From Prorocentrum cordatum (Eukaryota; Sar; Dinophyceae; Prorocentrales; Prorocentraceae), in contig CAUYUJ010016494.1 in assembly GCA_963575745.1 (NCBI GenBank), forward strand, positions 1 to 25,000: a DNA stretch of 25,000 bases. The letters run 5' to 3'. The first letter of the stretch is position 1. Every line of letters starts with the position of its first letter. A program made the position numbers and the translations under genes. This document shows, one piece after another, positions 17,115-24,289 of this stretch. The notes beneath the pieces were generated by a model, which saw only the letters and a list, made by a program, of their open reading frames with translations, was not told the origin of the DNA and ran no database searches.

Positions 17115-17730
17115 CGTTCTCGATGTTGTTAGCGTTGGTGCTGTTGTTGTAGTCGTTGGTAATGTGGTTGTTGTTGTTGCTGTCGTTGCTGTTGTTGTTG
17201 CTGTTGCTATTGCTGCTGTTGGCGTTGCTGTTGTTGTTGCTGTTGCTGTTGTTGTTGTTGTTGTTGTTGTTGTTGCTGTTGCTGTTGTGGCTGGCTGTTG
17301 TTGACTTCTCAATTATAAAGAGTATTTGTTGTTGACCCCCCCTTCCAGAACCATTGTATGCTTTCCATTGAAATGCCCCTCCTTCGGAGCTCGCACCCAC
17401 TTTTTTACAAGGGACAGTGGGGTGTCACCAAACTGCGCCCATGGCCCCCGGTTTACAACAACTGCGGCTCCCGCCTGATACTTCCTCACAATTTATTCCC
17501 CAATCGCGTTTTTCGCGCAGGAGTTCCTCACATCTCTGGAATCACGCTCTCGCTTTGGCCTACCTCACAATTTACTTGGAGATCGCGCCATCGCTCGAGA
17601 CCTACTCGCGATTCGTGCAGGATGCACGCTTCAGCAACCCGCTTGCTCGACCCGCCTGGGTCTGCTTCCCGACCCGCCTGTTAGGGCCTACCTTCCCGAT
17701 CTGCCCGTCTGGTTCTGCCACGTGCTTTTT
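16993..17730 (+). repeat. Composite repeat copy C
   Basis: Perfect hairpin CCCCCAC-AAA-GTGGGGG (16993-17009). The 5' module is diverged. The (GTT/GCT)n core runs about 17071-17304. The 3' module (17305-17466) has ATGGCCCCCGGTTTACAAC. Four 41-bp units lie at 17467-17627, followed by a tail of CGACCCGCC-type motifs. 17538-17730 is nearly identical to 18398-18593 of copy D. Confidence 0.8.
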
Positions 17731-17947
17731 GCTCCGGAGGCGGGACACCGGCGGGACACCGCGCGACACCGGCCCCCAGAGAGGAATCATTTGGTCCGGC
17801 CGCGCCTCAGCCGGAGGAGACTTTCTTCGCGCCCGCCCACGCAGCTTCGCCTCGCCCGCACGCACGGCACGCACGAACACGAAACCGAAACCGATTCCAC
17901 GGTAGGGGGGCTCTCCGTCCCACTCCGATCTCACCCCTCACCTCCGA
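17731..17947. other. Low-copy linker, no gene seen
   Basis: GC-rich unique sequence between composite copies C and D. Contains a short direct duplication of GCGGGACACCG-type sequence near 17741-17765. Confidence 0.45.
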
Positions 17948-18593
17948 TACCCCCATGGGGGTACGATCGCAAACGAAGAGGGCGGGCATCGAGGGTTTGG
18001 GATATACGTGTTGAAATGGCACGCGAGCAGATAAGAGCGAACAGTCTTGACATGATTGTTGTTGCTGCTGTTGTAGTTATTGTTATTACTGGTGTTGTTG
18101 TTTGGCTCTCATTCTTGAACAAATATTGTTCATCTCTCCACCGGTGCCAATTATGTTTTTCAATCACAGTGCTCCTCCCGGGGCTCTCACCCTGTTTATG
18201 TATCAGGGAACGTCTGCGTGTTCAAACTGAGCCCCTGGCCCCCGAGTTACAACAAGAATGGCTCCCGCCATATACTTCCTAACAATGTATTCCCAAATCG
18301 CGCTCTTGCGCGGAACTTCCTCACAATGTATGCAGGAATCGCACTCTCGCGTGGGATTTCCTCGAAATGTATTCGGACGCCGCGCCCTCGACATTCAGGA
18401 ATCACGCTCTCGCTTTGGCCTTTCTCACGATTTACCTGGCGATCGCGCCATCGCTCGAGACCTACTCGCGATTCATGCAGGATGCACGCTTCAGCAACCC
18501 GCTTGCTCGACCTGGCCGCCTGGGCCCGCCTTCCCGACCCGCCCGCTAGGGTCTGTTCGCCCGATCAGCCCGTCTGGTTCTGCCGCGTGTTTT
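17948..18593 (+). repeat. Composite repeat copy D (complete)
   Basis: Perfect 16-bp palindrome TACCCCCATGGGGGTA (17948-17963); 5' module with GGGCGGGCATCGAGGG (17980-17995) and AAGAGCGAACAGT (18033-18045); a short GTT/GCT core (about 18056-18100); 3' module 18100-18260 with CTGGCCCCCGAGTTACAAC; five full 41-bp units and one 22-bp partial unit at 18261-18487; then the tail shared with copy C. The core is about 45 bp here against 150-300 bp in the other copies, so its length varies independently of the flanks. Confidence 0.85.
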
Positions 18594-18776
18594 CTGCTGC
18601 TAGCCCCTCTCCTGCTAATCCCTGTCGTGCTCCATCCTTCTCCGTCCCCCTTCCATCCGTCCTCTCTTCCCCTGTTTTAGGGGCTGCGCTAAATGCACGT
18701 GTCCGGACAGGAACCTCTCCCACAGCGCTGCGAGACGGAAGCAGCGCGCTCACCGTTCCAAGGCTAACTTGGGGGT

Positions 18777-18862
18777 CCCAAAGCCGTGTGGCGACAGACC
18801 CGGCGGAGACCTCGAACTCCGCAAAGACCTCACCGCAGGGTCCGTCGCCACACGGCTTCGGG
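18777..18862. other. 25-bp inverted repeat with nested inner stem
   Basis: The arms 18777-18801 (starting CCCAAAGCCGTGTGGCGAC) and 18838-18862 are reverse complements at 23 of 25 positions. Inside the 36-nt spacer, GCGGAG (18803-18808) pairs with CTCCGC (18817-18822). This gives a long stem with a second hairpin in its loop. No flanking target duplication is visible. Confidence 0.75.
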
Positions 18863-18949
18863 ACCTCGGATGCCCTGGTCGTCTGAGACGTCCTTGGAGC
18901 ACGACCCAGGTCCCCAAACCCTGCGGCGATTCTGAATCCCCACCGACTC

Positions 18950-18973
18950 ACCACACGGTGTGGTCACCACACC
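18950..18973. other. Alternating complementary heptamers
   Basis: ACCACAC (18950-18956), GTGTGGT (18958-18964) and ACCACACC (18966-18973) lie in a row with single-base spacers. The middle copy can pair with either neighbour. Confidence 0.75.
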
Positions 18974-18994
18974 GTCTGGGGGGCCCTGACTAAT

Positions 18995-19112
18995 CCAGGC
19001 CCTCCCTGCCTCGTGCTGAACGAGGCGCCAGGCGCTTTGTACTTGTCGTACAGGTCGAGCAGCCGCATCTTCTCGTCCACGTACGCGGTTAGGCCGTCTT
19101 GCCTGACGGCTC
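18995..19112 (-). pseudogene. Possible short exon remnant, unknown protein
   Basis: On the minus strand this stretch would encode a peptide including YVDEKMRLLDLYDKYKAPGA, with mostly G or C third positions (GTG GAC GAG AAG ATG CGG CTG CTC). Its composition is unlike the surrounding repeats, and the helical, charged pattern looks protein-like. Upstream on that strand (above about 19115) the frame passes into CATCGAG-type repeats and then TCC arrays, so no complete gene can be drawn. I do not recognise the family. It may be a relic exon, or chance in GC-rich DNA. Confidence 0.3.
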
Positions 19113-19235
19113 TGGCAGGGATGGCGCGGCGAGGCGGCCAGCACCCATGGGGAGCAGCATCGAGGGAACACGGCCAATGCCTTCTGCATCGAGAAGCATC
19201 GAAGAAGCATCGAGGGAGCACGTCGAAGCGGCGAC
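19113..19235. repeat. Degenerate GCATCGAGGGAGCAC-type repeats
   Basis: GCATCGAGGGAACACG, GCATCGAGAAGCATCGAAG and GCATCGAGGGAGCACG recur within 90 bp, best at 19149-19222. Confidence 0.6.
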
Positions 19236-19238
19236 CAG

Positions 19239-19350
19239 GCGACACGCCATGCCAGAATCGCGTGTCGCTCCGTGCCGCGGGGCGGGAGGCCGGGGAAAGC
19301 TCGGGACGTTGGCGCTTGAAGCGGGGGGCGTGGACACCGTGTCGCGCCGA
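19239..19350. mobile_element. Partial relative of the MITE at 10432-10643
   Basis: In the same order as inside the 10.4-kb element: GCGACACGCCATGCC (19239), GCGTGTCGCTCCG (19260), CCGCGGGGCG-GAGGC, GCTCGGGACGTTG and a third GTGTCGC (about 19340). The terminal inverted repeats are not recognisable, so this copy is internal only or degraded. Like the first copy, it borders a TCC array. Confidence 0.6.
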
Positions 19351-19403
19351 CGCGTCGTTGCCCAGAGCTGGTGGCGCGGAGGGAAGAAAGAGAGGAGGGA
19401 GGC

Positions 19404-20184
19404 ACGAGGCTCCTCCTCCTCCTCCTCCTCCTCCTCCTCGTCCTCGTCCTCGTCCTCCTCCTCCTCCTCCTCTTCCTCCTCCTCCTCCTCCTCCTCCTCC
19501 TCCTCCTCCTCCTCCTCCTCCTCCCCCTCCTCCACCCGCCCTTCTCCGTCTCCTCTTCCTCCTCCTCCTCCTCCTCCTCCTCCTCCTCCTCCTCCCGTTC
19601 CTCCTCCTCCTCCTCCGCCACCTACTTATCCTCCTCCTCCTCCTCCTCCTCCCTCCTCTTCCTCCTCCTCCTCTCCTCCTCTTCCCCCTCCTCCTCCTCC
19701 TCCCCTCCTCCTCTCTCCTCCTCCGTCCTCCTCCTCCTCCTCCCCTCCCCTCCTCCTCTCCTCCTCTCCTTTCTCCTCCTCCCTTCTCCCTCTCCTCCCT
19801 CTCCTCCTCCTCTTCCTCTTCCTCCCTCTCCTCCTCTTCTTCCTCCTTCCTCCTCCTCTCCTCTCTTCTCCTTCGTCGTCGTCGTCTCTCTTCTCGTCCC
19901 TCCTCATCCCTCCTCATCCTCCTCCTCCTCCTCCTCCTCCTCTCCTCCTCCTCCTCCTCCCCCCTTCTCCGTCCTCTCCTCCTCCTCCTCCCTCCTCCTC
20001 CTCCTCCTCCTCCCCTCCCTCTCCTCCTCCTCCTTTTCATCTTCCTCCTCCTCCTCCTCCTCCTCCTCTTCCTCCTCCTCCTCCTCCTCTTCCTCTTCCT
20101 CTTCCTCTTCGTCCTCCTCCTCCTCCTTCTCCACCTCATCGTCGTCGTCCTCCTCCTCCTCCTCGTCCTCCTCCTCCTCCTCCT
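19404..20184. repeat. (TCC)n polypyrimidine array, about 780 bp
   Basis: TCC/CTC triplets with TTC, TCG and CCG variants. Very few purines interrupt the plus strand over 780 bp. Frames encode poly-Ser, poly-Leu, poly-Pro and, on the other strand, poly-Glu/Arg/Gly, none of which I regard as proteins. Confidence 0.95.
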
Positions 20185-20495
20185 AGGTGGCTCTCGCGCG
20201 GGCCCGCAGGCATATTGCCCTCGGCGCGGGCGCCCGCCGAGCGATAGCCCCCAACCCCACGGAGGGGCGACACCGCGCTGCGGAGGCGCGCTCCCGCTCG
20301 CCAGCCTGGCACCGCAGGGAGCGGCGCCAGCGTGCAGCGGCGAGGAGGCGGCTGCAGCTAGACCGCGACCAGAGACTGCTGAACGATCACCACGGCAGTG
20401 CCGCTCCCAAGATGCACCGTGGCAGCCAGTCGCCCACGACATGGGCCACCTGCAAGCGCTGCAAGGAGTGGTCGTGGCACGCCACGCTCGTCTAA
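20185..20495 (+). pseudogene. N-terminal zinc-ribbon half of a retroelement-like ORF
   Basis: The frame ending at the TAA at 20493-20495 carries a Cys-x2-Cys half-site, CKRC, followed by KEWSWHATLV. The matching second half-site, YWCSCGARV (Cys-x-Cys-Gly), is encoded directly downstream in the +1 frame. Together they look like one zinc ribbon. The stop and frame change fall between the two Cys pairs. Upstream codons (20187-20400) are Arg/Ala-rich and may not be coding; the true start is not visible. Such N-terminal zinc ribbons occur on dinoflagellate EEP-domain ORFs as I remember them. Either a one-base lesion, an unseen intron or +1 shifting at GTC-TAA-C would explain the break. Confidence 0.4.
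20220..20241. other. GC-rich near-palindrome
   Basis: CTCGGC-G-CGGGCGCCCG-CCGAG folds on itself around GGGCGCCC with a one-base bulge, just right of the TCC array. Confidence 0.6.
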
Positions 20496-21477
20496 CGACT
20501 ACTGGTGCAGCTGCGGAGCCCGAGTCGCCAGGCCCAAGACGGGAGGCGGCCAAGACTCCAGCAGCGGCAGCGGATGGTGGCGACAGCAACCCATCGGCAA
20601 CAACGGAGGCGCGAGCTCGGCTGCTGGAGGCAGAGGACGGTCGCAAGACAATGCCGCCTCCCCCACCGAGCAGGGCGTCGCCAGGCTCGCCACAGCGCTG
20701 CGGACGGTGACAGGGTCCATCGGCTCGCTGAAGCCAGCCAACGGCGAAGACATCGCGAAGCAGCTGACGCACGTGGCCGACGCGCTCAACGTCCCCGAGA
20801 AGAAGAAGCCGCCCAAGTCCAAGGCGGTGCGCCTCGCGGAGGCGGCGAAGACGCTCGACTCCGCGACCCGCACCTACAACTGGGCGTACGAGCAGAAGGT
20901 GCTGGCCGAAGCGAAGGCGTCCAAGGCCCGCGAAAGGTTGCAGGAGAGCGCGAACGCAGTCGTCAACGCCGAGGCCGAAATCGAGGCCATGGGCAAGCAG
21001 CAGGCGCCGAAGAGCATCATCGAGCAGCTGCTGGACACGGACGCCGCCGACCTGCTCTCGCCCAGCGACGTGCACATCGCCGAGATCGAGGGCGAGTTCC
21101 GCCAGGACGAAGACCTCGACGCCGAGGGAAAGAAGGCCGTGGACGGGGCCAAGAGACAAGTGCTCGACCAGCTGCAGCGCAACACCAGGGAGTTCGCGGG
21201 CCAGCCGAAGCAGCACCTCCAGGCCGCCAAAGCCAAGGACGAGCAGGGGCGGGCCGAGATCCAGCAGGCCTACACGAAGCGGAAGGCGGAGCAGCATGCG
21301 ACGGGACAAGCCGCAGACGCGCCGACCGCCGCTGCTCCACCAACCGCAGGCGCCTCTGGATCTGCAGCCCAGCACGACAACGACGCCCACGACAGCAAGG
21401 TACCAACCGCCGCGGAGGACTACCTCCAGCAGCGGCGGGACGCGGCGGCCTCACCCCAGGCCTCCGCATCCTGCTGA
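20398..21477 (+). CDS. Coiled-coil region of a retroelement-like ORF
   Basis: From about 20491 the frame encodes the second Cys pair of a zinc ribbon (YWCSCGARV). A Gly/Ser/Ala linker follows, then about 170 residues rich in Ala, Glu, Lys and Gln with long helices (RLAEAAKTLDSATRTYNWAY; KASKARERLQESANAVVNAE; EIQQAYTKRKAEQ), consistent with coiled coil. GC-ending codons predominate, unlike the surrounding repeats. The frame stops at TGA 21475-21477, but the EEP domain continues in the same frame directly after it. I therefore read this as the middle of one longer protein broken by a nonsense codon. The ATG at 20398 is only the first in frame and precedes residues that do not look coding, so it is not a supported start. 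The function is unknown; the family assignment is inferred from the downstream domain. Confidence 0.55.
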   Translation: MPLPRCTVAASRPRHGPPASAARSGRGTPRSSNDYWCSCGARVARPKTGGGQDSSSGSGWWRQQPIGNNGGASSAAGGRGRSQDNAASPTEQGVARLATALRTVTGSIGSLKPANGEDIAKQLTHVADALNVPEKKKPPKSKAVRLAEAAKTLDSATRTYNWAYEQKVLAEAKASKARERLQESANAVVNAEAEIEAMGKQQAPKSIIEQLLDTDAADLLSPSDVHIAEIEGEFRQDEDLDAEGKKAVDGAKRQVLDQLQRNTREFAGQPKQHLQAAKAKDEQGRAEIQQAYTKRKAEQHATGQAADAPTAAAPPTAGASGSAAQHDNDAHDSKVPTAAEDYLQQRRDAAASPQASASC

Positions 21478-23532
21478 AAGTCACGGCGCGGTGGGGGGCG
21501 GCAGTTCGGCGACGACTCCCTCCACGAGCGCCACATATTCAGCGCCAACATCACGACCTGGGGCCCCGCGGTGCTGAACTGGCTAAATCGAGACGGAGTA
21601 CGGCAGCCCTGCGACGTCTACGCCATCCAGAAGGCCCACCTGCCCCAGGCCCAGCTCGCGGACACGGAGCACGCGCTGCAGAAGATGAGCTTCTCAACAG
21701 AGTTCACCGCGGCGCGCGCCAGTGCGAGCAGCCTCAGTGGAACTTGCGGGGGCACGGGAGTCCTCACCAAGGGCCACCACAAGGCAACGACACACCGACA
21801 TCGGGGAGAACGTACCTTCGTCTCGGACGCCACCACCTACGACGCCGACGACACCCACGCCACCTACCGCATGTGCGACTGGACGCCAGTCACTCTGCAC
21901 CTGCGAGGCTCCCAGCTCCTCATCATCTCCCTCTACCTCGACCCGCGTCATTCCCTCACCTGCGGCGGGAACTTCAGGAAGCTGACGTCCCTGGCCGCCT
22001 TCCTCGCCAACACACACATGCCGTGGATCATCTGCGGCGATTTCAACCGCTCCTACGCCGACCTGGCGCAGTCAGGCTGGACCACAGCCCTTGGCGCCAC
22101 CGCCTACGTGGGACTCGACGACAACCAGTGCACGGGCCTCCTCGGCGACGTGAAGCCATTCAACATCGGCTACGCGCTCGTCAACGAAGGAGGACAACGA
22201 CTCGTGCGAGGAATACAACCAGTACACGATGTACCATGGAAGCCGCACATCGGGGTCGCCATCACTATTCGAGCGGACGCGGGCACCAACCACGCCCGAC
22301 GACTGCAGACGCCGGAGGCTTTCCCACGCCCTGCCCCACCCACCAAGCAGCCAACTACCGCCAAACGCCAAAAGAAGAGGCGCCCCAAGACTCAAGCAAC
22401 GACATCCCCACAGCCATCACTCGACCAAGACCAGACCGACGCCAGCCGCTGGGAAGCTCTTGGACCGCAAGGATGGCACCACGCCGTCAGCGACAACATG
22501 CATGATTCGGAGGGGTATACACATGTTGCAGCAGAAGCTCAAAGGGCCTACGCTAGCGACATGGACTACACCGACGACCACGAGAAATCAGCGCTGCCCA
22601 ACGACCTGGACTGCGACGAGGCTCAAAGGGCACCCGAGCACAAACTACTACTTGAGCAGCTCACCGAACGAGCAAACGGCACCGTTACCAGGACGCCCGA
22701 CGACACCGGGACCGCTGCCAACGTGCTCGACCATGGACCCAACAGCCCAGCCCCCACATTGACGCAGACCAACGAACCCGACGAACCCGAACCCCCACAG
22801 ACTCCACCACCAAGGACGCAAGCCGTTTACCGCAACGGTGTGGAGGGGGAGGACGAGTACTCCCCGCGTCCACCAGAAGGGGCGGTCAGGGGAGATCAGC
22901 GAGGAGATGCATTTGAAGGCCCTTGCCCGCGCTCCCCAACCGCTCCACATCAGCCCGACCACCACCAGGACAAGCAGATTGAGCAACCACCACAATGCGA
23001 CGAACAGCAAACCTGTGCGCATCAACCTCAACGACCCTCGACAGCCGAAGTGACTGTAACGAGCATCGACGAGGAACGCCGCAGGCAATGGGTCCGCAGG
23101 CTCCTCTACGCTGCCAGCCGACCGATCGAACAGCACGACGGCGACCAGCAGCAACACGCCCAACAGCACCACGCCACCGAGCTTCACCGAGACCAGCACG
23201 ACAAAGAGGGCCAGCAGCACGGCCGCGCCAGACTGGAGGGGCCTAGTACTGCCACCTCCCTTGGAAGGCATGCCGCGAGGGGCGCTCGGGGCGGCCTCCC
23301 CGAGGGTGCTTCGCGGGGTGCTGAGGATCTCGGGGGTGGAGCGCGGACAACACAGAGGACGTGCTCGGCCGCCTTGCTCCACGCGCCTCCGCAAGACGCG
23401 CGTGGAGAGGTGGGCGGCCCTCAGGGGCGCGGCCCCCAGAGCGGTTGGCCCCGTGCGCGGCGCGCGCCGCGCGGCGGGGGGCCGCGACGGGGCGGGAGAG
23501 ACTGCCTGCGGCAGAGGGGTAACTCGTGGTAA
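21478..23532 (+). CDS. Degraded endonuclease/exonuclease/phosphatase-domain ORF
   Basis: The domain begins upstream of the first ATG (21571): FSANITTWGPAVLNWL at about 21538-21585 supplies the N-terminal Asn strand. It continues through YAIQKAHL, LLIISLYLDP and the metal-site motif IICGDFN (about 22027-22047) to KPHIGVAITI (about 22240-22270). EEP enzymes use Glu in the QE motif, Asp in an IDY-type motif and Asp-His near the end; here these read Lys (IQK), Gly (NIGYALVN) and Pro-His. Only GDFN and the final His are intact, so catalysis is doubtful. About 320 Gln/Pro/His/Asp-rich residues follow, then Gly/Arg-rich sequence after about 23240 that probably is not part of the gene. There is no reverse transcriptase motif before the TCC array. 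A truncated LINE-like or retroelement-derived ORF is the best reading. Confidence 0.65.
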   Translation, partial: KSRRGGGRQFGDDSLHERHIFSANITTWGPAVLNWLNRDGVRQPCDVYAIQKAHLPQAQLADTEHALQKMSFSTEFTAARASASSLSGTCGGTGVLTKGHHKATTHRHRGERTFVSDATTYDADDTHATYRMCDWTPVTLHLRGSQLLIISLYLDPRHSLTCGGNFRKLTSLAAFLANTHMPWIICGDFNRSYADLAQSGWTTALGATAYVGLDDNQCTGLLGDVKPFNIGYALVNEGGQRLVRGIQPVHDVPWKPHIGVAITIRADAGTNHARRLQTPEAFPRPAPPTKQPTTAKRQKKRRPKTQATTSPQPSLDQDQTDASRWEALGPQGWHHAVSDNMHDSEGYTHVAAEAQRAYASDMDYTDDHEKSALPNDLDCDEAQRAPEHKLLLEQLTERANGTVTRTPDDTGTAANVLDHGPNSPAPTLTQTNEPDEPEPPQTPPPRTQAVYRNGVEGEDEYSPRPPEGAVRGDQRGDAFEGPCPRSPTAPHQPDHHQDKQIEQPPQCDEQQTCAHQPQRPSTAEVTVTSIDEERRRQWVRRLLYAASRPIEQHDGDQQQHAQQHHATELHRDQHDKEGQQHGRARLEGPSTATSLGRHAARGARGGLPEGASRGAEDLGGGARTTQRTCSAALLHAPPQDARGEVGGPQGRGPQSGWPRARRAPRGGGPRRGGRDCLRQRGNSW

Positions 23533-23534
23533 CT
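23240..23534. other. GC-rich segment, probable 3' boundary of the ORF
   Basis: Composition changes from Gln/His/Asp-coding DNA to GGGGC-rich sequence. Both strands are open. Contains the perfect 18-bp palindrome GCGCGGCGCGCGCCGCGC (23455-23472). I see no domain. Confidence 0.4.
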
Positions 23535-23600
23535 CCTCCTCCTCCTCCTCCTCCTCCTCCTCCTCCTCCTCCTCCTCCTCTTCCTCGTCCTCCTCCTCCT
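23535..23600. repeat. (TCC)n microsatellite
   Basis: Pure TCC/CTC triplets to about 23580, then TTC/GTC interruptions. A shorter TCC run lies at about 23787-23820. Confidence 0.93.
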
Positions 23601-23925
23601 TCCTCGCCCGCCCGGCCCCTTCGCCTGGACAGGAAGCTCCAGCAGCGCCAGGCGTCGCGCCCGCCAGGGGCGGCCCGGTAGGCGTTCCCGATCGCCTGCT
23701 CGAGCAGGCGGCCGGAGCGCCCGAGGCGCACGACGTGGCGCGCGAGCACCTCCAGAGGGCTCGTCCTTGTCCTCGTCGTCGTCGTCGTCCTCCTCCTCCT
23801 CCACCTCCTCCTCCTCCACCCTGTTTCCTTACTTCTACAACTCCGCCCTGTCGTACCCCAGGCGTGTCGGTAGGGCGGGCCGGGCGTTTCGACTGAGACG
23901 TCCTCACAACATATGATCCCGAAGG
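23601..23925. other. GC-rich low-copy stretch, no gene supported
   Basis: Open on both strands. The residues read on either strand show no family signature. Confidence 0.4.
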
Positions 23926-24280
23926 GTTTCAAAATGGAGGGCTACTGCTGCACAGATGGAGGGCGGATCGTTTCCAAATGTGGCTCTCGCCTTCGCGCCG
24001 CGCACATTCGTCTTCGTCTTACATATTTACAGCAATTTCGCGGACGGAGGGCAGGTCGTTTTCAACATGTGGCTCTCGCCTTAGAGCTACGTGCATTCGT
24101 CTAAAGGCTTGCAGCAGTTTCAAGGATAGGTGACAAGTCGTTTTCCAAATGTGGTCTAAGCGCCGCGCACATCCGTCTGAAAAGTGTGCGCCAATTTCAA
24201 GGATGGAGGGCGGTTCCCTTTCAAGAGGTGGCCCTCGCCTTAGCGCCGCGCGCATTCGTCTGCCATTTGCGACCGTTTGA
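23926..24280. repeat. Tandem repeat, 77-88 bp, four units
   Basis: Units aligned on GATGGAGGGCGG-TCG start at 23955, 24043, 24125 and 24202 (spacings 88, 82, 77). Each continues with TTTCCAAATGTGGCTCTCGCC, GCGCCGCGCACATTCGTCT and CAATTTCAAGGA. Divergence is 15-25 percent by eye. Confidence 0.88.
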
Positions 24281-24289
24281 ATGATGCAT

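Noticed and set aside
18964-21390. An 808-codon minus-strand open frame
   Set aside because: Most of it is the complement of the TCC array (Arg/Gly-rich) and the antisense of the plus-strand coiled-coil ORF, a typical shadow in GC-rich DNA. Only its last 40 codons (18995-19112) look protein-like and are noted separately.
20505-22505. A 666-codon Arg/Gln-rich plus-strand frame overlapping the zinc-ribbon/EEP ORF
   Set aside because: It is the alternative frame of the same GC-rich coding DNA. The EEP motifs lie in the other frame.
20400-23532. Full LINE with reverse transcriptase
   Set aside because: No reverse transcriptase catalytic motif or fingers/palm sequence was found in any frame downstream of the EEP domain before the TCC array.
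22648-23907. A 419-codon minus-strand frame
   Set aside because: It is antisense to the EEP ORF tail and passes through the TCC array as poly-Glu.
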